The notes under the pieces: model-generated
Seen by the model: the letters and a program-made list of their open reading frames with translations, nothing else
Told to the model about the DNA's origin: nothing
The model's database searches: none
Shown here: one piece after another, positions 52,506 to 62,290 of the stretch
Layout of the letters: each line of letters starts with the position of its first letter
Position numbering within the stretch: position 1 is the stretch's first letter
Source: Taeniopygia guttata
Taxonomy: Eukaryota > Chordata > Aves > Passeriformes > Estrildidae
DNA length: 64,000 nucleotides
Direction of reading: 5' to 3'
Assembly (NCBI RefSeq): GCF_048771995.1
Contig: NC_133063.1
Span: 60,981,310 to 61,045,309, forward strand
Position numbers and translations under genes: made by a program

Positions 52506-55500
52506 AAAAATTCAAGACAGGGAAATGTTCAGAACAGAATTGATTGCTCAGAAGCAGAAAGGGGTTAGCTAAAAAGAGATTTAGAAAGTAGATTTAAAAT
52601 AAAATAAATCAGTGGGGTAAAAAAAGTGAAGAGAAATGGGATGTTAGGTCTGTGCCAGATTTGTTCTATTATTAATCAACATTCTGGTTCTCTAAGAATT
52701 AACCAAATCTTGCCATCTGTTCATCATCAGTCATGGAAACCATTAAAAGCAGAACAATGTAGGTGTTTGCACTTAACATGAAATGAAAAACGCCCTTAAA
52801 ATTTTTCATTTTCATGTAGAAAAATGGAATAGGAAAATTAGTAATTCTGCAGCAGCTTAAGCGGGATAATTGAACAGACAAGAAAAGAAGAATGAATTAA
52901 GGGGAAGTTGTGGGTACTTCTGTTGCTTACACAGATATTCCACAGCTCTGTTGAGGGGTGGTTGAGCAAACACACAATCCTCACCCTCCCACTCTCGTCG
53001 CTTATTTGGCTTGTTGCTTCATTTTTTATTTATTTTTTTTTTCAAAAAGAAAAGTAATATTTTTTTACTCCTGGTTAATTTCAGAGAATAAAGGTCTGGT
53101 TGGAAGAAATAAATATTTAAAACATTAAAGGAACTAATATAGTGTCAGCATAGGCAGAATCAAGACAAGGATGAATTCTGGCAATGCACCAGAGAGAAAA
53201 AAAACCAATCATATGCTGAGAGAGACGTAACCTTTGGGACATGAGGGAAAATAGTTCTGGGTCAGGAAAAAATTAAGTGCTTAAACACATTGAAACACTC
53301 TGTGAGATCACAGAGCTAATCCTTTAAGCTGGTTGATCTGTACTAAGATAAAAACTGACACTTTCCTTCTTTCTAAATAATTTGAGTTAAAATCAAAAGG
53401 TCTATGCTTGATTGTTTCTTCCTTATCCAACTCTTAAATCCATTCTCCTTCCCCTCAAATTCCAAAACTTTAGTTCCGTTGTGAGATTTTGGTATTGAGA
53501 GAGAGAGATGGAGTATAATGCTACTATCTCTTTCTTTGGCTCTTTTATCACTTACTTCTTAATTCTGGGCCTTAAAGTTATTTTTTAAATTATTTTTTCC
53601 ATATAGTAAAAAGCTAAAAGAAATAGTATAATATGTTTTAATATTTTAATAATAGGAAAGCAATTTGAATTAAAACTGTTCTTGTAGCTGCATTCTGGTC
53701 CCGTGTAAACATATCAAGGAAATAATACATAGAATGAAATTTTGCCACAGTGATCTGGATTCAAATGCTGTGTTACTTCATTTCTATGATGAAGAGATTT
53801 AGAATGTTCATTTCTATGCTGCTGATAGATGGATCTGCAGACGTTGGTATGTTTCATAGCAGCATTATGTCTTAATTTTCTTCTGCAAAATGGCAGAACA
53901 ATAGCAGTGAATTTTCCAAGCTTTCTGAACATGGTCTGTTTTTATAGAGTAAATTGACAGAATAAAGGAATTAAGTGGCTAAAATTCTGAAAAATGTACT
54001 AATAAATGGGTAAAACAAACCACTTACTGTTGAAAAATTTTTAAATCCTTTTCTTTTCACAGCTTAATTCTACACTACCACCTCTTATTACAATAAAAAA
54101 AATACACATATTTTGCTTAATAACAAAAAATACTTATTATATTGTTGAGGAATATATTCAATTTAATGAAACCACAAGGAAACAAGTACCTTTTAGTTGA
54201 AGAAGTGAAAAAATTCTGTTTTGTACATTATTACGTAGCCAGGAGATAACAATATTTGGCAAAGTCCTTGGAAATGCTCACAAAATTATGCAAAATTGTG
54301 AAATAAATTGTAAACAACTTTCAATTTTTAGATTTCTTCTGCCATTAGGGGAAATTAGCTTCATGTATCATGCCATACAACATTGCCTCTTATAAGATGA
54401 CAATGTTCCATATCACATGGTTAGAAGAGTTCCTGCAAGATCTTTGGCACATATTTCAAAAAGACCAATGGAAATTCCCCTCATTTCGCTTAGCTTATTG
54501 CAAAATTTTGGCCTTCATCTAGCTGTTTGCTCTAAGTTTTCTTGTAAGTACATTAAGAGTAACTGTCTTCTGAAAAATGAAGTAGATTAATTATTTAATA
54601 TTTGTAAAGCCCCATGAGATTCTTATTATATTGCAAAAGCAGCATATTATTCCCTCCTTCAAGATTAAGATACACGTTAGTGGTTCATAATCCCAAAGAT
54701 CTCTGGAACCCATGAGAATACAATCTATTTTTTCTATAATCTATAGCTGTAAATATATAAATATATTTATAATTTTAATCATTGTATAAGTGCTCAAAAC
54801 AAGTTGAAACAACCTTTCTGCATCAAGTCAGAACACTGCTGCAGAGCAGAAAACCTGGAATGGACCACCCTACTGATTCTTAACACCTTTAATTTAATCC
54901 TATTGTGCTTCAGAAATCTTTTTACCTGGCTCTTCTTAAACAATGTGATGTTCTTGTTCTTTACATTATTGCCAAACACATCATAACTCTTGAATTAATG
55001 TTATGCATTCTTGTTGTGACTTAAACTCTGTATTTTCTGTGCAGCATGGAAATGGAATTTGAAATCTTATCTGATGCAAACAATATAGAAACTGATAAAA
55101 GAATACAATATTTTTTTGTTTAAATGTAAGCCTATGTTTATGTTTAGGCTTTGCAGAAAATGTATTAATCATCTGTACTGTTTTAATCTGCAATGATTCT
55201 GTTATGAGGCACATAAATGTCGTTTTATTATGGATTTTAAATGTTCTAATTTATTCACAAATCCGAAGAAGGAGTAGCATGTGAAAATACTGTGTCATGT
55301 TAGATATTTCCTATACAATAGCAGAGAGTGGGGATGTGGGTTCAGTCTACAAATAAAATGTCACATAATTCTAGGAAAAAGAGGAAGAATTATTGAGAAA
55401 GTGACCTTGCATTTAAAGGCTTGGAGCTACATAGGTCAGCCTCAAGCCCCTGTTGAGGGCCTGTTCATAACCTCAGTTTCTTAAGAACACATGAAGCTGT

Positions 55501-57097
55501 ATTATAGAAAAAATAGTGTTTTATCTGAATATATATTTTTTTACCTGTGAAAAAGATATTTTATATACATACTTATTTTCACAGAGGGTTGTGATATAAA
55601 TGTCATTGTCTTGTTTCTAATAAAGATTTTATTATTTTGCTTGACTATTTTTAAGCAAAAGATTTCACTTTTGTGAAAGCCGACAATCTTTTGTGCAAGA
55701 TTGTGAATCTGTGTAATTGTTTAATCCAGGCACAAGATATTTTGGAAATGAATCAAGAATAAAATATTAGATATTTAGGTATCAAGAATAAAATATTAGG
55801 TATTTACTTTTAAGTCAACTACATTCAACTTGACCAGTTGGAAAACCAGTTTCCAGACAGTATGTTGTTTCAGCATTCAGAGTATAGAATAAATATAATA
55901 GTGGTCCATAAGTAGAAGATAGAGATAAACAGATATGCATATTTAAATACACATAAAATATCAACTGTAAAAATATATAATTTGAATATATAAATAGAAC
56001 TGTAAGTATCACTGGAAGAAAATGAGAGCACATTTTTCTAAGGTATAAGTACTGTGTTATAGAAAGATAGAGATGTGGGACTCTCTCAAAAATTTTGACC
56101 ACTCTCAAAAGTGGTCTCCACGTTAGTCATAGAAAAAAACCTTCCTAATCAAGATGGTGTTTCACATACAACTTCAATAAGACTTTGAAAGATCTCGTCT
56201 TTCTTGTCTGAAAATATTTGATCAGAAATGGCTGTAAGATAAATATAAGAATTTTCCTGGTAGAAAACTATAGAAGTTTAGTGCACTCTAATTTTTCTGC
56301 TGTTTTAAGGAACTGATTTTTTCCTATTCTCAAATCAAGTATCTACCTGACTTACACCTGTACCATGCTGATTATTTTTTGCATGCTGTATTCTCAGCTG
56401 AGTAAATCAGGGTACATTTACACTGATATAACCATTATTTTTATTGACTCTAGCTGAGGCCACTGATCTAAGTAAATTGATGTATAGTAACTTCTGAAGG
56501 CTGGCACAAGTGTTTTGCAGAAGTGGACAGTAAAAGATGCAGTTTCCCATAAGGCTTAGATTACTGGTAGTAGAATACTGACCACATCCCTTTTTCTGGT
56601 CTGTGGTTCTGCCTTTCTAGAAAGTGTCAACTTAAGACCGAAGCAGAAACTTTTGTGTCTGAGAAAAATGTGACTTAAGAGAATGGGATTTAACTAGCCA
56701 GCAGGTTTCATATTTTTGTGTCCTCTCTACTGGCAGAGAGATTCAGTCTATTACATTATTTCTGTGCCTCATTTTTTTTTGTTTTTTCTTACAAATTTCC
56801 TACTCTAAACTGCACCCTACCAAAAGCATCCTTAAAACTGTAGCATTCTTTATGAAAAAGATCTTATGTTTGGGAAATGTATTCTTGGTAACAGTTTCAA
56901 AATGAGCAACATTTTTCAGGTTTGACAATCTGCAAACTACATTTCTTTAGCTTTTTTTGCATGTTTTGGAAAAGGCATCAAAAGCATCCTCCTTTTCTCT
57001 GATCATCAAGAACAAATAGAAGTGTAATTAGTACCTCTGCAGAGATAAGAAATTGGAGAAGAGTTACTTCTAATGTTATCCAGGGGAAAGTTTAATG
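52506..57097. other. AT-rich DNA without recognisable gene
   Basis: No gene or known interspersed repeat was recognised. Includes a very AT-rich segment at about 54735-54780 and the tandem duplication at 55752-55807. Overlapping open frames on both strands near 54794-54986 point to chance. Confidence 0.55.
55752..55807 (+). repeat. 29-bp tandem duplication, two copies
   Basis: The unit at 55752-55780 ('atcaagaataaaatattag' then 'atatttaggt') is repeated directly at 55781-55807 with one substitution and a slightly different end. A local slippage-type duplication. Confidence 0.85.
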
Positions 57098-57595
57098 GAT
57101 TTATAGAATAATTTGGGTTGGAAGCAACCTTTTGAGGTCATCTGGTCTGATACCTCTGAGGTTTCTTCTTAACTAGAAGAATTTTGCTCAGATCTCTGAA
57201 TATTCCCAGTGATGGAATACCTACTCCCTCTCTGGGCAACCCTCTTCATAAAAAGTTTTTTCTTCATACATGAATCTACCTTCTTTCAGTTTAAATCCAT
57301 CCCTTATCCTATTGCAACAGGCCATGCTAAAACGTTTATAGGCCCTAACTGAGTACTGGAAATGCTCAGAGAGTCTTCCCAGAGCCTTCTCTTCTCCCAG
57401 CTGAACAACACCATTGCTTTTTCTCATGCAAGAGGATGAACTAATATGCCTTTAAGTGAATATGCTGCACACCATTAAAGAATAGTAAGTCTTCTCATTT
57501 TTAACCATCTTTAGGCTCATTTTGTACACTTGCAGCCTCTTTGAAGTTTTCTAGAATACGGTCCAGCCCCATGTGTAGTCTGGAACAAGACGTAC
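57098..57595 (-). mobile_element. CR1 LINE fragment, antisense
   Basis: The plus strand starts with the reverse-complemented CR1 tail ('tttatagaataatttgggtt', then 'ggaagcaacc' and 'gaggtcatctggtctgata'). It continues with 'ttcccagtgatggaatacct', 'ctctgggcaaccctcttc', 'aagttttttcttcatac', 'cccttatcctattgcaacag', 'ccttctcttctcccagctga' and 'tgcagcctctttgaagtttt'. The copy is 5'-truncated near 57595 and diverged. The minus-strand open frame at 57221-57427 is a remnant of chance openness in the repeat. Confidence 0.88.
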
Positions 57596-59370
57596 CTTAC
57601 CCATAATTAAAAAAAATCTGATCATCATCCTCTCCATAATTTGTCCCCATCTTCTGCAAATACTTACACCAATTTCTGCCTGTCAAAAGCCCCTGAATTT
57701 ACCACTGGAAATAGCACTTCTAGGTGGCAATTGGTATTTGGTTGGTTGAAACAACTGCATAATTAGGCAGTATTTAATTTTTTTCTTGTTTCTTCTCAAT
57801 AAATTAAATGACAACTTTGAAAGTTGCCATGCATAATGAGTGAGGAAATTTTTGTCTAGTATTCATCACAGTAAAAATGATAATGTGATAATTTTTTTTT
57901 CTCAGTGGACAAGATTCTGGTTGATGCTGAACAGCTGTAGATTACTAGGGATACAGTATTCTGAATATGTCTACAATAACTGCATTTTCAAAAATGGTTA
58001 CAATTTACAATTACAACATCAAAAATATATAAAATGTAGTAAGATTTATATTTGTGCCACAGAGCTTCAATACAATTTTCAGAAGCACTTATGAGCTAAA
58101 AGCTTCTAGGATTTCTGTGTGAATTAAGTCATTTAAATTGTTGGAAGTTTCACTTTCCATTTATATTTCAGATGTGGCAATAATAGACAATGTGGTACAT
58201 ACAGAGTAAAGGTGGAGCTGTGAGGATGAAGCATGAAGTAATTAAAAGTTCATTAAATGGGTGTGTAGGTATCCCAAAGAGATGAAATAAGCCTTTATTA
58301 TTGTAAAAGAAAAATGAAAATAAGTATCACATATTTGCAAATAGTAATAAAAATGCAATTTGTAAATATTTTTTCTGCCATAATCCCCTATCATCCTTTG
58401 ATCCATTTTTTTAACCTTTATTCACATTTTAACTGCCACAGGGTTCATCAGATAAAATACCAGTAGCTCAGGTCATAAATTAATTAATCAGTCCTGTATC
58501 AGTACACAGTAAACTTTCCTAGTAAAAGTATTGGATCATCAATACATGCTAAAGTACTTGCCAAACAAGTACCTGCATGTGTTTATCTAATGATCTCTGC
58601 ATGTGTTTATCTAATGATCTCTTTCTCAGAAGGAGAAAACTACAAAATTTGGTCTACTGTCAGGTTACTCTTCCCTACACCCTTCTGAGGATTTGACATA
58701 TTTTATGGATGTTAAGTAACCACCTTATATGCTTTCTAAGTAAAGTAATGACCATTAAAATTTTAATCAGGACAGGACCAAAGTGTACAGTCAAACTGTA
58801 GTACACATAGAATTCCTGAGGCTTCTTTCTAGCCTTACAAGCATACAAAGAGATGTCCCCCAGGGAGGTCAGTAAGGACACAGGTTCCAGCAAGTATTCA
58901 GCTTGTTTAGTAGACACAGTTTTCTTCTGAAATTTAGAGTTTGTCTTAACTAAAACACTGGTTGTGTGTATGAAATTGATCCTTGCTTATGCCCTGAGTT
59001 GCAGCAGTCTAGTCTGTACAGTGGAGAAGATTTTTTTTATTTTTTTAGCTCAGAGATTAAATTAATTCACAGATGTTAATGAGATGCTCAAATTCTGACA
59101 GTGCTGATGGGGATAGAGGCAGGTTACAAAGCAGAGCAGGCTGTCAGTGCTGGTGCAGCACACCTGCAGGGCCCTCACATCATACGTTTTTGGTAATTAG
59201 TGGTGGTGTCTGAAGGGCTTGTGCAGTGACACTGTGCCTGCTCCTTCACCACTAGGTCTCAGGGTTTGTCCTACTTGAGCAGAGCCCTTGAAGCTAGTCT
59301 GCCCTGGCTAAGGAAGCTAGTCTGTTCCCTCCTTGTAGTTCAGTGGCCTTCCCCAGGGAGAAAGTAGTTG
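57596..59370. other. AT-rich DNA, becoming GC-richer towards 59.1 kb
   Basis: No gene is recognised. It contains the 24-bp tandem duplication at 58573-58620. The last 270 bases are less AT-rich and contain a short direct repeat of 'gaagctagtctg' (about 59290 and 59314). They end in a purine-rich stretch ('agggagaaagtag', about 59355-59367) just before the 5' LTR. Confidence 0.5.
58573..58620 (+). repeat. 24-bp perfect tandem duplication
   Basis: The 24-base unit at 58573-58596 is repeated without mismatch at 58597-58620, so the duplication is recent or the copies have been homogenised. Confidence 0.92.
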
Positions 59371-59873
59371 TGCGGGATTTGTAATTTTCTCTTCTTTCCC
59401 CTCCCCCATTCCCTCCCCCTTCTTGCGAGTTCCCCCTTTGTCCTGCAACCCAGCCCACCCCTCCCCCCTCCCCACGTGGTCGTTTGTCCCAATGTGGCAT
59501 TCCCTTATCACTCCCCCTTGCCATGCAGTCGGTCCCTGCCCCCCACCCTGCCTTTCCCATCACGGCTCCTGCCTCCCTGGGGTCTCCGGAGCTGGCCCTG
59601 TCCCCTGCCCTATCCCCATTGGCCACAGCTCATGTTGCCCCCCCCAGCCCCAGCACGGGGTATAACCAACCCTCGGTCGGTGCCCCAGTAGTCTCGGGAA
59701 CACACTTCTACAATAAACACGTGTTTGTACCCGAGCCCTGTGTTGCTATTTCGTCTGTTCCCCCACTAGAACTGAGCCTTGCAGAGCCAAAGAGGAAAAG
59801 CAGCCGCCGCCTCTCCCCTGGTCTCGCCATGCTCCCGCAGGTGTCCGCCCGGAGCCGGTCTCGCATGGCAACA
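59371..59873 (+). mobile_element. 5' LTR of a non-autonomous ERV
   Basis: This 503-base block is repeated at 61756-62290. It starts with TGCGGGATTT and ends in CA ('gcaaca', 59868-59873). U3 is strongly C-rich on the plus strand. It has an inverted CCAAT box (ATTGG, 59618-59622), a TATAA box at 59661-59665 and a poly(A) signal AATAAA at 59712-59717, followed by a GC-rich U5. The signals fix the plus orientation. The open frames here (59368-59945 in three plus frames, 59294-59626 minus) are composition artefacts. No clear target-site duplication: the hexamers outside the two LTRs (59365-59370 and 62291-62296) agree at four of six positions. Confidence 0.88.
59618..59717 (+). promoter_or_regulatory. 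LTR promoter and poly(A) signal
   Basis: An inverted CCAAT box (ATTGG, 59618-59622) lies about 40 bases upstream of TATAA (59661-59665), and AATAAA lies 51 bases past the TATA box (59712-59717). The poly(A) signal so close to the expected start implies a short R region. The same three signals are kept in the other LTR at 62038-62042, 62079-62083 and 62129-62134. Activity is inferred, not shown. Confidence 0.7.
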
Positions 59874-59875
59874 AA

Positions 59876-59893
59876 TGTTAGCAGAAGATGGTT
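59876..59893 (+). other. Primer-binding site resembling initiator tRNA-Met
   Basis: The 18 bases at 59876-59893, starting two bases after the LTR end, match the complement of the 3' end of vertebrate initiator tRNA-Met at 16 of 18 positions. The mismatches are at base 3 (T for G) and base 11 (A for G). The spacing is what retroviruses use. This fixes the 5' LTR end at 59873. The tRNA assignment rests on my memory of the tRNA sequence. Confidence 0.72.
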
Positions 59894-60358
59894 ATTTCCA
59901 TTGATTTGTGAAAGGGGGAGAGAGAAAGGAACTCTGCCACCGTAAGAGCTCTGTTCACGCTAAGAGAAGTGGATTTGCCAGGTGGAAAACAAACCCGAAA
60001 CTCTGTGGATCCTCTTCTGTCCTCGCCAGCGTGCTCTCTACCCCACCTGGGAGCAGCTGTGCTGCGGGGGCAGCCGGACTGCAGGGGCCGGGAGCCGGGT
60101 AGACTTACCCGAGCACAAAGAGGGGCAGTTTGGCAGTGGCTCGATGGACTGAGCTCGAAGAGTGGCCCGTCAGGGGATGGCATTTGAATGGAGACCAGAG
60201 GCTGACAGTGGCCGAACCCAGGGTTTCAGGGAAGAGCTCTGGTTAACGGGAACATGCAGAATTCTGGGAGAGCCAAACCGTGAAAGAATATGTCCTCAGT
60301 TTAGCGCGATTTTCCATCACCGAAGAGAGAGCTAGAGATTTCACTGCCCGAGCCTGGA

Positions 60359-60367
60359 GGGTAAGTT
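60359..60367 (+). other. Putative splice donor in ERV leader
   Basis: 'AGG|GTAAGT' with the GT at 60362-60363 fits the vertebrate 5' splice-site consensus at nearly all positions. It lies about 470 bases after the primer-binding site, where retroviral leaders usually carry the major donor. Two acceptor-like sites follow (see neighbouring entries). Use is unproven. Confidence 0.5.
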
Positions 60368-60466
60368 GGGTCAGAGCAGGGTGGGACCCTGGCGGGTGGC
60401 TGGGCTACCTTTTTTTCTTTTGAGTTTTAACCACCGTCCGCATCCAGACTGGGGCTGTAGCCTTGC

Positions 60467-60952
60467 ATGTCCCTGGCGGCCGGGAGGCTTTTTCTTTTCC
60501 GAGGAGGACGCAACCTCGCTCGGTCTTTTTGGGGTAACTCATACCGGAAAGCTCCTTCTCTTTCTCGGAAAGCTGCCTTTTCTACCCTTTCCTCCCTATT
60601 CTGGGCTATGGGGGCAGGGCGCGTCAAAAGGACACCAATGGGACAGAATTGTAAATGGCGACACGTCAGCTATGGGAGAATTGTTAACATCCTAAGAGAG
60701 GCCCTTCACATCCATGCATTTTGTTGGCTTCCAGCCGCATCGGGCTCCTCTCCTGTAGATTTCCCCTTCGGCTTCTGCGAAGCCCCCCCTTCCCTTTTCC
60801 CCATGGACTTCCCCAAACCTTCTCCCTTGGGGATGGCCGTGGCCGAGCTGCCCCAAGTGCCCTGCTGGACACTGTTATCCTCCCTTAGGGGTGGCATTGG
60901 CCGTGTCTCCCCGAGCGAGATGCAGTGCACCCGGCACCTCCTCCCAAGATGA
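60467..60952 (+). CDS. Unrecognised open frame inside ERV
   Basis: A 161-codon sense frame in the internal region, starting about 100 bases after the putative splice donor. The first third is basic. The part after about residue 80 is rich in Pro, Ser and Phe. I see no zinc knuckle (CCHC), aspartic protease or capsid major homology motif. It could be the remains of a gag start, but the GC-rich composition opens frames on both strands here (60427-60627 and 60684-60930 minus), so chance is the leading explanation. Confidence 0.15.
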   Translation: MSLAAGRLFLFRGGRNLARSFWGNSYRKAPSLSRKAAFSTLSSLFWAMGAGRVKRTPMGQNCKWRHVSYGRIVNILREALHIHAFCWLPAASGSSPVDFPFGFCEAPPSLFPMDFPKPSPLGMAVAELPQVPCWTLLSSLRGGIGRVSPSEMQCTRHLLPR

Positions 60953-61110
60953 CGCTGGCCACGCTACAGGGACCCCATTTTCCCGCCGTAACCCTTCTCT
61001 TCTGCCCAAGTTTTCCCACCAGCCTCACCCCTCCCCCGATGGCCCTGCACCATCCTGCAGCGGGCGAGTCCCTATTGGGGGGAGGTGAGGTTGGATTAAT
61101 CCCTCAGTCC

Positions 61111-61134
61111 TTCTTCTGGCCCCCCCTCTGACAG
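61111..61134 (+). other. Putative splice acceptor in ERV internal region
   Basis: A pyrimidine-rich run with seven consecutive C leads into 'ctctgacag|gag', AG at 61133-61134, a good 3' splice-site match. A second acceptor-like site ('tttttacctcag', AG at 61717-61718) lies 37 bases before the 3' LTR. With the donor at 60362 they would remove about 0.8 or 1.4 kb. Prediction only. Confidence 0.4.
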
Positions 61135-61755
61135 GAGTGATCGCTGGAGGGGCCCCTCCATTAGAGGGCCTCCCTTTGTAAGAGAGCTTTCCCCTTTGCT
61201 GTGGGGGTAGGGGGGAGCCCTTCGAAGGGAGTGGAGCTGGAAACCCAGACCAGAGCTCCACTGTTTTCTTTCCCCTGAAACAGTGGCACCCAGGGTCATC
61301 CCTCTGTCTCATCTCCTAAATGTACCTTGTCCAAAGTTCCCTTATTATTTCAATACAAGTTTTCCCCATTGCTTGTGATAATTTGGAAATAACTTCTTGG
61401 GTTGAGTTATATCTTACAGAAGGAAAGATAATCCTCTCTAATTACTGCCCACAATGCTATGCCAACTTCGCAATCAAATAATCAAATTGGAGAAACCACA
61501 TCGCTGCTTCTGCTCTGCTAGAATTTGAAAAACCACAAGCATCATGTCATGAATCCTGCTTTCATCCTCAATACAGAATGTGTTTATGATAATTTTGTAC
61601 CCTTTATTTTAAATTGTAATGTGGAAAAGATTTTTGCCCCATTCATTGTAACTATGATTGGTGTATCACTTTCTGATCTCTTGAATTTGTAATGTTGCTA
61701 ATTTTGTTTTTACCTCAGAACTCCCTTTCCTTTATGTAAATTCAAAAGATTGAGT

Positions 61756-62290
61756 TGCGGGATTTGTAATTTTCTCTTCTTCTCCCCTCCCCCCCCCATT
61801 CCCCCTCCCCTCTTCCCATGCGTTCCCCCTTTGTACTGCAACCCAGCCCCCCCCTCCCCCCTCCCCACGTTGTCCTTTGTTCCAATGCTGCGCTCCCTTA
61901 TCACTCCCCCACGTTCCCTTATCACTCCCCCTCGCCACATGGTCCGGTCCCTGCCCCCTGCCCCGCCTTTCCCATTGCCACTCCTGCCTCCCTGGGGTCT
62001 CCGGGGTTTCCCTTCCCCTGCCTCTCGTCCTATCCCCATTGGCCGTGGCTCAGGTTCCCCCCCGCCCCCGGCACGGGGTATAACCGAGCCCTGGTCGGTG
62101 CCCCAAGGTCTCGGGAACACGCTCCCACAATAAACACGTGTTTGGACCCGAGCCCCGTGTCGCCATTTCATCTGTTCCCCCGCTAGAACTGAGCCTTGCA
62201 GAGCCGAAGGGGAAAAGCGGCCGCCACCTCTCCCCTGCTCCTGCCATGCTCTCGCTGGCGTCCGCCCGGAGCCGGTCTTGCACAGCAACA
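61756..62290 (+). mobile_element. 3' LTR of the non-autonomous ERV
   Basis: The second copy of the LTR, 535 bases, beginning TGCGGGATTT and ending 'gcaaca' at 62290. It keeps the inverted CCAAT (62038-62042), TATAA (62079-62083) and AATAAA (62129-62134). Compared with the 5' copy it has a longer C run at the start of U3 and a 21-bp tandem duplication at 61894-61935. By eye I count about three dozen substitutions over roughly 255 aligned bases from the CCAAT region to the end, mostly transitions, so the copies are old. Open frames across it on both strands (61710-62303 minus, 61750-62186 plus) are artefacts of the C-rich sequence. Confidence 0.88.
61894..61935 (+). repeat. 21-bp tandem duplication in LTR U3
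   Basis: The unit at 61894-61914 ('tcccttatcactccccc' plus 'acgt') is repeated at 61915-61935 with small changes in the last bases. The 5' LTR has one copy only. U3 repeats of this size are a known source of extra enhancer sites in retroviruses, but no binding site is identified here. Confidence 0.8.

Larger units (their letters stand above)
59874..61755 (+). mobile_element. Internal region of a non-autonomous ERV
   Basis: About 1.9 kb lies between the two LTRs, far short of the 5-8 kb needed for gag, pol and env. I recognise no reverse transcriptase, integrase, protease or envelope motif. The first 1.4 kb is GC-rich and holds the primer-binding site, a leader and a splice donor. The last 0.4 kb is AT-rich and lacks a strong polypurine tract before the 3' LTR (only a weak 'aaaagattgag' at 61744-61754). 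The longest sense frame, 60467-60952 (161 codons), is Pro/Ser/Gly-rich in its second half and matches no family I know. The element is therefore either a large internal deletion derivative or a non-autonomous family mobilised in trans. Confidence 0.75.

Noticed and set aside
59294..59945. Open frames of 107-153 codons in several frames in the 5' LTR
   Set aside because: C-rich LTR sequence lacks stops by composition. The sequence is a repeat with LTR promoter signals.
61440..61560. Possible remnant of an envelope C-terminus before the 3' LTR
   Set aside because: A short open stretch only; no transmembrane segment or Cys motif is visible to support it.
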